Assembly (NCBI RefSeq): GCF_033118175.1
Contig: NC_083692.1
Location: forward strand, 90,624,501 to 90,688,500
Origin: Dama dama
Lineage: Eukaryota > Chordata > Mammalia > Artiodactyla > Cervidae
Direction: 5' to 3'
Length of the DNA stretch: 64,000 bases
Shown: positions 45,856 to 57,589 of the stretch, piece after piece
Layout: the number at the start of each line of letters is the position of its first letter
Numbering within the stretch: position 1 is the first letter of the stretch
The notes under the pieces: generated by a model
Databases searched by the model: none
Seen by the model: the letters and a program-made list of their open reading frames with translations, nothing else
What the model was told of the DNA's origin: nothing
Made by a program: the position numbers and the translations under genes

Positions 45856-46249
45856 CCACATGTTTAAATCTAAATCCTGGGGTAAGGGTGGAGCAGGGGT
45901 TTTAGAACATACTGATTTTCTGTCTACTGATTTTATTACTTATTAAGAGAGGGGCACTGAAATCCTTGACCGTAATTAGGGATTTTTCTAGTTCTCCTTG
46001 CTGTTCTGTTTTTACTTTGTGTTGTGAAGCTCTGCTAATAGTTACATAAACATTTAGAATTTTTCTATTATTTAGGTGAATTTACCTTTAATGAAATTAA
46101 GATGAAAATTACCCTGTCATTATTAAATGATTTCACTTTATAAATCACCCTCTTTTTTCTTGGTAATATTCTTTGCTCTAGTTGTACTCTATCTGATGGT
46201 AATATAGTCACTACAGCCTCTTTATAGCGTTAACATGATTTACTTTTAA

Positions 46250-47620
46250 GAGTAAACATAATTCAAATTCTACAAAAGTCTTACAGGAAAGGAGGTAAAT
46301 ACTGACGGAGGTAAATACTTCCCAGCTTATTCTATAAGGATAGCATTATTCTGGTACCCAAACTCAAGATGTTTCAAGATTTTGCAAGAAAAGAAAGCCA
46401 CAGGCCAATAGCCTTATGAACATAGATGCAACAATTCTTAACAGAATTCTACCTATTTTTGTTCCACAATATTTAAAAAGGACAGTACATTATGTCCAGA
46501 TGAAGGCTTATCACAAGAATGCAAGGCTGAATTAACATGGAAAATCAAACAATATAATGCAGCATTAGCTAAGACTAAGAAGAACTACATGATCATTTCA
46601 ATAAATGCAAGAATAGCATTGGAAAAACACAATATCCATTCTTAGGAATACAAGAGAATACATACAACTTGATGGAAAGCATCTGTAAAAAGTAGTTCTT
46701 CATGGGAAAGAACTGTTTTCTTCCTAACATCAGAAAAAGGCAAGAATATCTGCACTCACCACCTCTTCAACACTGTACTGAGGAATTTCCAGCCTGTGCA
46801 ATAAGGTGAGAAGAGATAAAAAGCATTCAAATCTTAAAGGAAGGAGTAAAACTGGTTTTATAAACAGTCATTATCTACTGACATTATATACAGTTTTATA
46901 TACTGACATTATACACAGTCAAAATTCTATAGAATCTACAAGAAGCTACTGGAACACAAATGAGATGAGCAAGATTGCATTATATAAAAATCAATGTACA
47001 AAAGTAAACTGATTTTATTATACTAGCAACAAACAATCTGAAATTGAAATGAAAAATACCAATGCTTATGGATGAGTTTGATAAATATACATTTATTTAT
47101 ACAAATTGTACACTAAAAACTACAAAATACACAGAAATTTAAGAAGACACATAAAAAGATACCACGTTCATGGGTAGAAGACTCAATACAGTAAAAGTGT
47201 CAGTTTCTCCTCAAGTTGATCTATAGTTTCAATGCAACCCAAATCAAAATCCCCAGAGGATCTCATAAGTAATTGACAAAATGATTCTAAAATGTATATG
47301 AAAATACAAAACTAGAATAACTGAAAAAACTTTAAAAGAAAAAAACGAAATTGTAAAATTTATACTATACTACCTGATTTCAATGTTTGTTATAAAGCGA
47401 CATTAACCCAGATAGTATAGCATTGGTGTAAAAGAGACAAACAGGTCAATGAAACTAAACAGTAAGTGTTTTAAAAGTCACATATATCTGTATGGCCAAA
47501 TGATTCTCGACAAAGTCCAAGGAAAATTCAGTGGTGAAAAGAAAGACTTTTCAGCTAATGATGCTGGAACATTTGGATATCCATATGTAATATAAATAAG
47601 TAAATTTCCTGTGACTGATT
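46250..47620 (+). mobile_element. Old L1 ORF2 fragment, sense
   Basis: AGCATTATTCTGGTACCCAA, GCCACAGGCCAATAGCC, ATCACAAGAATGCAAGGCTG, CAATGCAACCCAAATCAAAA, ATGATTCTCGACAAAGTCCA match L1 ORF2 from the RT region toward the C-terminus. It lies head to head with the antisense L1 at 44870-46240. Confidence 0.8.
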
Positions 47621-47700
47621 CAGGTTAATGTTTGGCAGAAGCCAACACAATCCTGTGAAGCAATTATCTTTCAATTTAAAAATACATATAAAAAATAAGT
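47621..47700 (+). mobile_element. Ruminant L1 3'-terminal stub
   Basis: GGTTAATGTTTGGCAGAAGC, CAATCCTGTGAAGCAATTAT, TTTCAATTTAAAAATACAT. It is inserted in the old L1, which resumes afterwards (about 47700-47920). Confidence 0.65.
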
Positions 47701-47920
47701 AAATTTCATACTGTATGTGAAAACACGAAATGGATTATAGATATAAACTTTAAACTTTTGAAAGAAAGCAAGAAAAAATATTTGAGATCTTAGGCTAGAC
47801 AAAGATTTCTCCGGTGTGATGCCTAAAGCTCTATCCTTAAAAGAAAAAAATGATGAACTTCATCAAAATTAAGTAGTTCTTTTCAAGACACTTAAGAAAA
47901 TGAAAAGACTAGGCAAAAAC

Positions 47921-48137
47921 GAAAATGCACTCAACCCCCCAGCTTTGGGGCAGAGTCAGGGAAGAAAGACAGCAGAAAGGGATTTAGGGTGTTTTGATGA
48001 TGTGGGTTTTGTGATTATTACTGCTTCCCAAGTTCCTCAATAGGAAAGAATCCGCCTGCCAATACAGGAGTTCAATCCTTGGTTTGGTAATATCCCCTGG
48101 AGGAGGAAATGGCAACCCACTCCAGTATCCTTGCCTG
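47921..48137 (+). repeat. Inverted duplication, left arm
   Basis: Left arm of an inverted repeat whose right arm is 49477-49710. The first ~100 bp (GCACTCAAC, CTTTGGGGCAGAGTCAGG, TTAGGGTGTTTTGATGATGT) are not a repeat that I know. The rest is the 5' part of a Bov-tA SINE. The two arms look about 85 percent alike by eye. Confidence 0.85.
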
Positions 48138-48230
48138 CAAAATCCCATGGATAGAGGAGCCTGGAGAGCTACAATCCATAGGGTCACAAAGAATCAGACA
48201 CGACTGAACTCAACAACACAACACAACACA
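48022..48230 (+). mobile_element. Bov-tA SINE, full length
   Basis: GCTTCCCAAGTTCCTCAATA, CAACCCACTCCAGTATCCTT, GGAGAGCTACAATCCATAGG, AATCAGACACGACTGAACTC and an (AACAC)n tail. Confidence 0.9.
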
Positions 48231-48298
48231 ATTTTATATTTGGCATGTGATTGGCATCATGAGCTATTCTGTCATGTGGGGTCATCTACAACTTCTAC

Positions 48299-49142
48299 TG
48301 TCGGGACCGGCCCAACAATGAACCGACCTGAGGGAGCAGTGCCACAGAAGAATAAAGAAGAATAAGATTCAGAAATAAAGTGGGGATCAGGGGGCTGATG
48401 CCATTCGAAGGCAAAAGCCCAAATCCTAATCTTTGCGTGCCTTTTATTGTTAACTTCTACTTCCTTATTCTCGCTCTAGAGATATCTGTTCTTTACGATC
48501 TCAGATCGGGGATAAAGATATACAATGCACAGTCCTCAATGTCAAACCTTCAGGCCTTTCATGACTTTGTTTAGCCCTTCGGCTAGTGACGCCCTTTGGC
48601 TAGTGAAGCCCTTTCTCAGCAACTCCCTCAAGGCTCTGGTTATGGGAACAGTCACTAATGGTTTTCCATCAGTCACAATCAGTACTTCAACATCTTGTTT
48701 TCAAGATGTCTTTCCAGGATGTACTTTTTACTGCTCCCAGCCCTTCGCCTGGGGATGATGAGAAAGTCATCTTTATTTTTCAAAGAGGCCTGTGTGTAGC
48801 GTATTCCCTACATTCTACGTGTGGATATGGTAATGTGGAATAGAATAGAGAGAACGGATACAAATAGGGATGACTGTCGTATTTTGTACCTATTACATGC
48901 CATCTCCTCTGGGGCATCTTGGGGATGGAATAGTTGAAGGAGGAAACAGACAGAGTTGGACTCCGTCTTAGGCCAGGCTGCGAACATCAGGCTACACGTA
49001 TATAAGGTTTTCACAAAAACTGGTCGGGGTCCTTGACTAAAGAGGAGACTTTGCCTCAGGCCCGCTGGTGTAATAAACTGCACTCCACTAACTGCATTGT
49101 CCTTCTGAGTGAGTTTGTTTCCCGGAACGCGTGGCTACAACA
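48299..49142 (+). mobile_element. Solo LTR of an endogenous retrovirus, ~844 bp
   Basis: Begins TGTCGGGACCGGCCCAACA and ends GGCTACAACA, giving the TG...CA ends of a retroviral LTR. It contains a TATA-like TATATAAGG at 48999-49007, and AATAAA at 49072-49077 with about 65 bases to the end, which supports the plus orientation. There is no gag, pol or env sequence next to it, so it is a solo LTR left by recombination. No clear target-site duplication was found. The minus orientation is not fully excluded, because TTTATT near 48432 also gives AATAAA there. Confidence 0.75.
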
Positions 49143-49407
49143 TCGTAAACAACACAGTCCATCAGTCCATACTCTCCTGAAGTATATAGTTCAGAGAAGA
49201 AAAGCCTTTCCAAATTTAAAAAACAAAAATTTAATTTTAATAGTAATAACCAAGAAAAGGAAAATAACATGTTTCTATAAGAGCAAATAATCAGAGGGCA
49301 TGATGGTTAAGGATGTGCACTACTCAGATCTCCTGTAGGGAACGCATACTTGACTGACAACCGCAGCTGCTGCCTCTATGGATCTACCATCACATTTGGT
49401 AAGAATA

Positions 49408-49475
49408 CCAGGGCAAGGGACTTTACAGTTCTGCCTCAGTTTTGTCATTTGTAATGACAGGGATAATATAGAACT
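49408..49475 (-). mobile_element. MIR-derived segment, near copy of 50407-50475
   Basis: Reverse complement: AGTTCTATATTATCCCTGTC, ATTACAAATGACAAAACTGA, GGCAGAACTGTAAAGTCCCT. It shares with 50407-50475 several bases that differ from the MIR consensus, so one is probably a duplicate of the other. Confidence 0.6.
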
Positions 49476-49476
49476 C

Positions 49477-49710
49477 CCAGACAAGAATACTGGAGTCGGT
49501 TGCCATTTCCTCCTCCGAGATATCTTCTTGACCCAGGGATGGAACCTGTGTCTCCTGCGTCTCTTGCACTGGCAGGCAGGTTCTTTACCACTGAGCTGCT
49601 TGGGAAGCCTTTACAATCATGAAAAACCACATCACCAAAACACCCTAAGTCCCTCTCTGCTTTCCTTCTTTCCTGACTCTGCCCCAAAGGTGGGAGTTGA
49701 GTGCATCTTC
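49477..49710 (-). repeat. Inverted duplication, right arm (with truncated SINE)
   Basis: The reverse complement runs parallel to 47921-48137: GCACTCAAC, CTTTGGGGCAGAGTCAGG, TTAGGGTGTTTTGGTGATGT, then a Bov-tA SINE at the same position (49476-49612). The SINE stops at CTTGTCTGGG, where MIR-derived sequence begins. Confidence 0.85.
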
Positions 49711-50099
49711 TGTCTATGCCCCTCCTGAGCTGCGGCCAGCCAATGACTGAACACTGCAGTCGTGTTAGAGCCAGCCTTCCTGTAGGACAAAGGACCCTTC
49801 TAAAGGGCAGTTCTGAGTTGAAAACTCCTTGTTTGCCTAGCCAGAACTCTCTTAGAAGAGTGCTGCAGTCTTTTTCTACCCAGTTCTCCTTCCTTCTTCT
49901 CCTTCAATAGATGTCAAATGTGCATTGGAACCTGAAGCTCCCTCTTCTTACTCTTGCTTCCTCCCTTTTGTCTTCCACAGAGATCCTCTAGTGAGTCTCT
50001 TGCATGTCTAATCCTGTGTTGACATTCACTTCTTAGAAGACCTGAACTAACACAGAAGCTTTCCCTAGAAAGTGCCATTTAAGTCAAGATTTAAAGGAG

Positions 50100-50230
50100 T
50101 AGACCCTGGAGGGAGAAATGGCAACCCACTCCAGTAATTCTTGCCTGGAAAATCCCATGGGCAGAGGAGTGTGGTGGGGTACAGTCCATGGGGTTACAAA
50201 AAGTTGGATGCAACTGAGCTTGCACACAAA
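50100..50230 (+). mobile_element. Bov-tA SINE, 5'-truncated
   Basis: Begins at GACCCTGGAGGGAGAAATGG and continues CAACCCACTCCAGTAATTCT, GTACAGTCCATGGGGTTACA to AAGTTGGATGCAACTGAGC. Confidence 0.88.
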
Positions 50231-50274
50231 GCAGTAGAAGTTAGATGAAAATTTGAAAGAAGGAAGAGAATAGC

Positions 50275-50335
50275 CCTGATTTAGACATAAACTTGGCACA
50301 ATGCCTGGCACATGGTTAGTGCTCAATAAACATTG
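50275..50335 (+). mobile_element. L2/MIR 3' tail
   Basis: CAATGCCTGGCACATGGTTA and GTGCTCAATAAACATTGC are the shared 3' end words of L2 and MIR. Confidence 0.55.
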
Positions 50336-50406
50336 CTTAACTAAATGGAGTGCAAGTGCTTTGTGTAGAGCAAGAAATTATTCCTCATAAACAAGTTTAC
50401 AAAGAG

Positions 50407-50535
50407 AGTTCTATTATTATCCCTGCTATTACAAATGACAAAACTGAGGCAAAATTGTAAAGTACCTTGCCCAAGGTCAGGCAGTAGTTGAAAAGTACAC
50501 CTAGGAGACAAACTGAGGTTTGTTTGTCTCCAAGC
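50407..50535 (-). mobile_element. MIR SINE
   Basis: CTATTATTATCCCTGCTATT, AAACTGAGGCAAAATTG and ACCTTGCCCAAGGTCAGGCA are the reversed MIR core. Confidence 0.75.
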
Positions 50536-52204
50536 CTGTTATCTTTAACTGCTTAGCTATCCAGTTATGTTGACTCTCCTCAGAGGAGTTGAAAAGGGCT
50601 TTGAAAAGAAAATGCATAAATATTTTAAAATTCATAATCCATCTAAAGGCCACTGCCTCTTCTAAAAACAGGGCCAGAGACATCCTGAATTGCCCTGGTG
50701 ATGTGCATGAAAGTCATGAAGTAACTGGATAGGATTTCATTAATGGAGTCCATGTTGTATACTAAGTTCCATAGTTGGAGAAGCAGAGGTTGAAAGAAAT
50801 CCTAGGAAGTTCCTCTTCTTAAAGTAATGCTACATGGAGATACACAAATATCTTTCTGATTAGGAAGAAGTGACAGAAACCAGAGATACAGGATAGAGTT
50901 AGATGATTGGTATAGTATTAAAACTCTTCAAACTTACCAACTTCTCACCACCCAGTGTGATCATGGGGACAGGTTCAAAGTGCATTCTTTTGGGTGCAAC
51001 TTGAGAACATGTACTGACTACTGAACAGTATTCTTGGGAATTCAAAATACACTACTCCATCACTCTATCTCTAATAAATTCATTGTAGAATAACCTTTGC
51101 AGATGATTGTAGAGAACTAGAACTAAAATGAAGTTTAGCAATTATCCATACTCCTCATTTTACATGTAAGAAAACAGTAGAGAAAAAGGAAATAAATCCA
51201 TGTGCACTAAATCATCTAGAATATATAAGCATGTAATTTCAACTTTGATATTGCCTGAGACTAGACAGAACAACCAAAGAAGACAAGTGCAAACTCTACA
51301 TGAATACACTGTGAATGTAGTTTGCCATTCATTCACCTGGATCAAGCTCTTGGAAATTTCAAGTTGAAATTACTGCCATTCATTCTTATGCCTCCAGAAA
51401 TTACTCTAGTAAAATATAAATTTGAGTAGCAGTTTCCTCAGAGTAATAAACTTAGTGGGGATAGGTTAATTTAGTGGGGAGAGGAGTTAACAGAATTTGC
51501 TGCTTTCAATGATTATATAAATAATGAAGGCTTATTGGAGAAATTTTAGAAAATACAGAAATGTATTAAGAAGGAAGTAAAAAATTAAAATTGATGGGAT
51601 ACAATACAACTAGTGTGTATGACCTGAAAATTGGCTTTTAAAAGGCTAATTTTATGAAGACAAAAATAAGAATGAAATGCCAATCAAAATCTCAGTTTTC
51701 ATCATCATGAATGTTTAACAGATATGATTCAATATGGCCCAGACTAATATCACACTCTTTAACTTTCACTATTTTGAAAACAAAAGAACTGAACAACCTA
51801 AAATAATATTCTAAGAGATTCAAAGTAAAAGAATTTCTGTGAATGGAAGAGTAATTTACTAGACAACGAGGATCTAAAAAAATCTCAGTTTCCAAATAAT
51901 TCAATAGCATAACAGTTAAATGAGTCAATGAGAACCCCAGAAGTCCTATTTTTTTTATTGACTCGAGTAATTTTAAAAATAGCATCTGATTTTTCTAACC
52001 TGAGCCCTGAAATTATGTAGATATGTAGACTTTTCAAGGATATGTAAAGGTTAACAAATTCTAGGGACATGTAAAAGAATAAAATCAATATTGCAAACAC
52101 TTCTTTACATAGTTCATCACTGAGGATTTGTTTCACATTTACTCTCTTAATCTTGTTTCTTTCCCTCCTGGGAGGGTTTCAGTCACTAACTCATTTGTTT
52201 ATTC

Positions 52205-52255
52205 GTCTAATCAGTCATTCAATCAACAAATATTTATTGATCACCCATTGTCCTC
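52205..52255 (-). mobile_element. L2/MIR 3' tail
   Basis: CAATCAACAAATATTTATTG followed by ATCACCCATTGTCCTCTAGG is the reversed tail motif of L2. Confidence 0.5.
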
Positions 52256-52489
52256 TAGGTAAATAGTTACAATAAGAATGTCACTACTTGGGAGGTAGAG
52301 GATGGTAGTAATGAAAACCTGAATAAAATAGACAGCTAATTAGAAAAGGGACCAAACAAGCAGTATGTGAACAAGATTAAGTGCCAAAACAAAAGCTTAA
52401 AAAGTGTTCTTGAAAAACAGGGTTTCATTTGAAAGAGTCTTTCCTCAAAAGGAAAAGTAAAGATGCAGGCCAGAAGAGAAGTGAGTTTG

Positions 52490-52815
52490 TTGGACTTCTC
52501 TGGTGGTACAGTGGATAAGAATCCACCTGCCAATGCTGGGGACACAGGTTTGATCTCTGCTCCAGGAAGATACCACACACCTTGGGGCAACTAAGCCTGT
52601 GCACCCTGACTACTGAGCCCGAGCTCCAGAGCCTGTGAGCCACAGCTGATGAGCCCGTGTGCTGCAACGACTAAAGCCCTCATGCCTACAGCCTGTCCTC
52701 TGCAACAAGAGGAGAGTCTGCAACGAGAAGCACCACGATGAAGAGTAGCCCCCCACTCGCCACAACTAGAGAAAGCCCACGTGCAGCAACAAAGACCCAG
52801 TGCAACCAAAAATAA
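52490..52815 (+). mobile_element. CHR-2 type SINE, long form
   Basis: GGACTTCTCTGGTGGTACAG, GGTTTGATCTCTGCTCCAGG, ACTACTGAGCCCGAGCTCCA, GTGTGCTGCAACGACTAAAG, AGAGAAAGCCCACGTGCAGC, CAAAGACCCAGTGCAACC. Near full length. The local open frames are made by this GC-rich repeat. Confidence 0.88.
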
Positions 52816-52857
52816 GTTATTTTTTAAACTGCACTTATTGTCCGAAAAGGTAATTCT

Positions 52858-53172
52858 CGTTGTTGTTGTTCAGTCGCTCAGTCATGTCCGACTCTTTGCG
52901 ACCCCATGGACTGCAGCACACCAGGCTTCCCTGTCCTTCACCATCTCCTGGAGCTTGCTCAAACTCTTGCCCATTGAGTCCATGATGCCATCCAATCATC
53001 TGTTCTCTGTCATCCCCTTCTCCTCCCGCCTTCAATCTTTCCCAGCATCAGGGTCTTTTCTAATGAGTCAACTCTTTGCATCAGTTGGCCAAAGTATTGG
53101 AGCTTCAGCTTCAGCATGAGTCCTTCCAATGAGTATTCAGGATTGATTTCCTTTAGGATTGACTGGTTTGAT
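52858..53172 (-). mobile_element. BovB 3' end
   Basis: The plus strand reads TTGTTGTTCAGTCGCTCAGT, CTTCACCATCTCCTGGAGCT, GTCCATGATGCCATCCAATC, CAATCTTTCCCAGCATCAGG, AGTATTGGAGCTTCAGCTTC, the reverse complement of the BovB 3' end. 5'-truncated. Confidence 0.93.
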
Positions 53173-53597
53173 CATTTCTCATAGGTATCAGAATGTAATG
53201 CTTCAGTTTCTGAATTTTTCTGCTTGCATTCCAGCTAGCTCTATACCACACTCTCTTCTCTTGCAGTTTCTTCTTAGGAAGCTCCACTCAGAGAATTTTT
53301 CAGGGAAATGTTAACCAGATGGCTTTTTCTAATCTTCCTTGGGGGAAAATAAAATCAAAGTAGGATTTGAAAGTAACACTGCCACCTACAAGTAAGTACT
53401 TTGAAAAGAAAAATGACTGAAATTCCAATCATCTGGGTAAATGTCCAAGCTGCCAGAAATCTAAGAATAAAGCTTTGGAGTGGGGCTTCTGGTTTACAGA
53501 AAATAGAAATGTAATTAAAATAAGAAAAGAAAAATAACTCAAAAGTCTTGGTATTCTTCAAAAACAAAATGCCTATTTGCCTATGTGTTTTGCTTCC

Positions 53598-53822
53598 ATG
53601 GGATTCACTGATGGCTCAGATGGTAAAGCCTCTATCCACAATGTGGGAGACCTGGGTTCGATCCCTGGGTTGGAAGATCCTCTGGAGAAGGAAATGGCAA
53701 CCCACTCCAGTATTCTTGCCGAGAAAATTCCATGGACAGAGGAGTCTGGTGGGCTACAGTCCATGGGGTCACAAAGAGTTGGACACGACTAAGCTACTTC
53801 ACTTTCTTTCTTTCTTTCTTTT
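53598..53822 (+). mobile_element. Bov-tA SINE with (CTTT)n tail
   Basis: GGGATTCACTGATGGCTCAG, GGGTTCGATCCCTGG, CAACCCACTCCAGTATTCTT, GAGTTGGACACGACTAAGC. It is followed by a CTTT microsatellite of four to five units at 53803-53822. Confidence 0.93.
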
Positions 53823-54764
53823 GGTTCCATATTAGCTGCATCTTTCCAGGCCCATGAGATTCTTGGCCAAGTTATTTTAAACATCTCCACATCTCAGTTT
53901 CCTTATCTGCCTGCCTTTTGGTTATGAGGATTCGATTCTTGGTAATTATTAAAAAATGGTTCAGTTTAAACTCAGGTTCTTGTCCATTTCATCTTTTCCT
54001 GAGTATCATCATATTTAGCCTTAACTACTACTAATAGCCAGGACTCCTTACCTCCCACCTCCACCTGCCCTGAAACAAAGTTACCAGACCCTTTGTTTTA
54101 GGTGAAACAGAATATGTTTAGGTGAAACTGAGGATTGCTGAATAAGAAGTACTTTCTGATTCACCCTGCAACCTAAACACTTGGTTGCTACCATAAGGAG
54201 AGAACCCTAAGTTGAACTTCAGCATCAATAATAATAAAGTAGGTCTATAAGAAATATGTGTTGAATTTTTAGATTTTAGTTTTAGCAGTCACAGAATTCA
54301 ACAGGTAGCTCCAAATTCCAAACATGTAACAGAGTTATGTATCATGATATTAAAATTACACTTATGAACTTTAGAGGCCAACCTCTTTTAGGTATTTCAG
54401 CACCAAAATCACAGAAGCTTGATTCCCCCAGACCACGACTTGTTGTTCTTGGGGGTTGGATGGGTGGATCTGAGGGAAAAGGGATAGAAAGGATGCTGAA
54501 TATATCAGAATGTACCAATGCATGACCCGGATGGTACCACTCTGATAAATAATCAATATTATTTCGTAAATCAATCTGAATATCATCCAGCTGTTTATTT
54601 AGCATCTACAAAGTAGATTTATTTTAAATGATAAATAAGAAATATAAGTGATCCAAGGAAGGAAAGGATACCTTTCAATTGAGGTTAAATTTAACTCAAA
54701 AATGAATTATATAAAGATAAAAATATGAAGCTGTGTTCAGCCATCTGTAAAATGACTTCTTTGG

Positions 54765-55460
54765 CAAAAAAATTTAAAATATGCCAATGCCAAGTATTGA
54801 CAAGGCTGCAGAACAATGAAAAATCTTAAATACTTCTGGTATTTAAAACTACTTTGTTTAAAAACACTTTGGACAACACTATGCCATTTCAAATAAAATT
54901 GAAGAGGTATATATCTTGCAATCCAGCAATTCCTCTCCTGAGTGTATACCCTAAAGAAATTCTTACCCAGGAAATCTATACAATTGTTTTAATCCCAATG
55001 TTGTTTCAAACAGAAAAAAAAATTAACTCAAATATCTGTTGACACGAAAGTGAGTTGCAGTTTATCCATAAACTGAATACAGCAGTGAAAATAAATTGTA
55101 GCTATATATGTCAACATGGATGAACTTCAGAAATCTGTATGCTGAAGAAAAATAAAAAGTACATTCCATTTGTACAAAGTTCAAAATCTGTGAAACTAAT
55201 TTGTTATTTGGTAATATATTCATATATAGTAAAACTATAAAGAAAAGCAAGGACATGATAAACACAAAATTCAGGGGTAGCAGATATCCTTGGGGAAAAG
55301 GAAGAAAGACAATGATGAAATAGTGGAAGGACCGAGAAGAGGACTTAGAGTGATAATATTCTATTTCTTAAACTAAGTGGCAGGTACCTGGGTGTTCACT
55401 TATTATCATAAATGATAAAACTTTTATATATGTTATAAATAATGACAAAATAAAGTTCTT
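54765..55460 (+). mobile_element. Old L1 (L1M type) 3' fragment
   Basis: CAATCCAGCAATTCCTCTCC, TGTATACCCTAAAGAAATTC, GATGAACTTCAGAAATCTGT, GTACCTGGGTGTTCACTTAT and ATAATGACAAAATAAAGTTC follow the L1 ORF2 end and 3' UTR. Confidence 0.75.
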
Positions 55461-56159
55461 AAAAGTCAGAACTTGTACATTGTAAGAGATATTAAATTAA
55501 TGTGAAATTTAAAAGCTTTACAAACATCCAAAATCCAAACAAAGTAACATGAACATAACCTCAGGGAGTTCTTATCGTGAATATAATCAATAGTTCAGTA
55601 GATCCTTGGTCTTGCAATGATTTGTAATTCTTCTGTGGTAAGAACTTGAATTCTATACACAGAAATTCTAGTTTCACAGAATTTCTGGCTACTGAATGAG
55701 CCTACTGAGGATGGCTTGGAATATACCTAAAAAATTAACTTTGTTGTTGTCTTCTTATGTGTATATAATGAGGAAACTTGTGAATTAATTTTTTAAATTA
55801 TTGTTTCTTTATAAAAATGATCCCACCAGAAAGTCAACTTTTTGTGCTGGTTTGGATCTATAGAAAAAGAGAAACATTCTAACTAAGAAGTGCTTCCTTA
55901 TCCAAAAAGAGGACATACTATTGAAATATTTGTGAAGATTTCTAAAGGCATCAAGATATGTACGCTAGGAATGAAGAGTAAAGAAATTATAGAAAGATTA
56001 TTGCATGACTGTGCTTATGGAGCAGCAATTCTCTTGATATACCTATTCAAGCTGCCAGCAAGATCACTAATCTCAGGAATGTATGTATGAGGCCATCAGA
56101 CTTTATATTAGCCAACTAATTTTCCTTGCTGTGATTTCTTACTCCTTAAGAACTTTGTG

Positions 56160-56530
56160 ATTATAATTCGACTTCCTGCTTTGCTTCCTCCCTACAAAGA
56201 GAGGATGACCATACCTTGCCAGCACTGTGCTGGATATTTTCCATTGGACCTGCATATCCAGTCCACTCATCTCACCCCACTCTCTACCAGAGACATTGAC
56301 CTATATGGACTCTATTACCTGGCTCCCTTGCCCACTGGGCTTCCCACTGAGTTGGATCAATGCAGAGCCTTAGGAGATTAGAGTAAGGGAGAAAAGAGAG
56401 GTTGGGTTGTTTACTCCCCAGACTTCCTGTGGTGTCATTGTAGGCTGACTGTGTTCATAACTGAAGGTCTCGAGCAGCTCTTTTCACAAGCCTTCTCCAT
56501 CTGTGGGTTCCAGGAGTCACTTCTTTCCCT
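56160..56530. other. Probable old interspersed repeat, family unknown
   Basis: Contains CTGGCTCCCTTGCCCACTGG, GCTTCCCACTGAGTTGGATC and TGTTTACTCCCCAGACTTCC, phrases that I associate with a common dispersed mammalian repeat but cannot name. An open frame at 56157-56381 (plus) has no domain. Confidence 0.3.
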
Positions 56531-56569
56531 CACTTCTTCAGGCTGTCAAAGAATCTGACCTTGTAGGAC

Positions 56570-56690
56570 TTTCCTGGCAGTCCAGAGGTTGGGACTCTGT
56601 GCTTCCAATGCAGGGGATGTGAGTTCGATCCCTGGTCAGAGACTAAGATCCCACATGCTGCATGGCATGGAATTCTGACCCGTGACCCTG
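56570..56690 (+). mobile_element. CHR-type SINE
   Basis: GGACTTTCCTGGCAGTCCAG, GAGTTCGATCCCTGGTCAGA, CTAAGATCCCACATGCTGCA. Confidence 0.82.
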
Positions 56691-57589
56691 CTTTTGCTCT
56701 GAGACTGGAAGAGTAACTGTGTAGTCTATCCCCAGAAAGAAGTCCTCCAGCTAGCCAATCAGAAGCACAGTGTCCAAAGGATGGTGGGAACATTTTTCAT
56801 TTTTTTTCCATGAAATTATCTCCATATAGACACAGCAGCAGATGTGTGGCAGGGTCCCTTTTCCCTCTCATCTCATCTTCCCTTACCTTCCTTTCTGCCA
56901 TATCCCAGTATCCTCTCTATCTAATCAGAGGTCAAGTCAATGGAAAGTCCAGCCCTTAGCACAGTCCTAGGAGAGCAATTGTGAGACCTATGAAACGTTC
57001 ATTTGAATTGACTAAGGCCTTTCAGGGTCTTTAGGGTGAAGGACCTACAAAAGAAACACACAAAACACGTTTTTAAAATGACTTTTTTTTCCCTGAAAAT
57101 ATTGCTATCTTATTACAGTATTGTATAACTTGGGTGTATTATTTTACTAAAAGACCTTCTTCTCACCCTGTGTGAGAAGGGGAAAGAATGGGAAGAGAAG
57201 GCAAACAAGATGCGTAAAGAATGGAGTGGTAGCTGCAGGTGCAAGTCATGTCCAGAGAGGAGGAGAAAAAAAAAAGAGCATTTCAAGAAATAGAAACACG
57301 TCAAAGGCCCAAAAGGTGGGAAGCTTGAACATTTGTGGAACTGAAATAAAGCTGGTGTAACCAGAGTTCTATTAGCAAAAGAGAGAATGGTTTGTGAGAC
57401 AGAGCTGTGAATCAGAGAAAGCAAGAGCATCATCAGTCACATTCAGGAGCTCAGTCTTTATCCTAAGTAAAGAGAGAGTGGATGGTTGGAAGCCAAGTTA
57501 AGTAAATATTACAAAAGCTCGGTTGAGAAAGTTTGAGAAGCTGGCCCATGTGATTTATTATATATCACTCTATTTCTTGGCTTTCTTGC

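Larger units (their letters stand above)
44870..46240 (-). mobile_element. Old L1 ORF2 fragment, antisense, with two nested insertions
   Basis: The plus strand shows the reverse complement of L1 ORF2: GATTTCTAATTTAATCCCAT, TCTTGTGGCCCACAGTATGG, ATTCTGTAGCTGTTGGATGA, CTGATGGTAATATAGTCACT. It is split by an L1 3' end at 45441-45573 and by a SINE at 45663-45855. The stretch 45856-45905 next to the SINE is unassigned. Confidence 0.75.
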
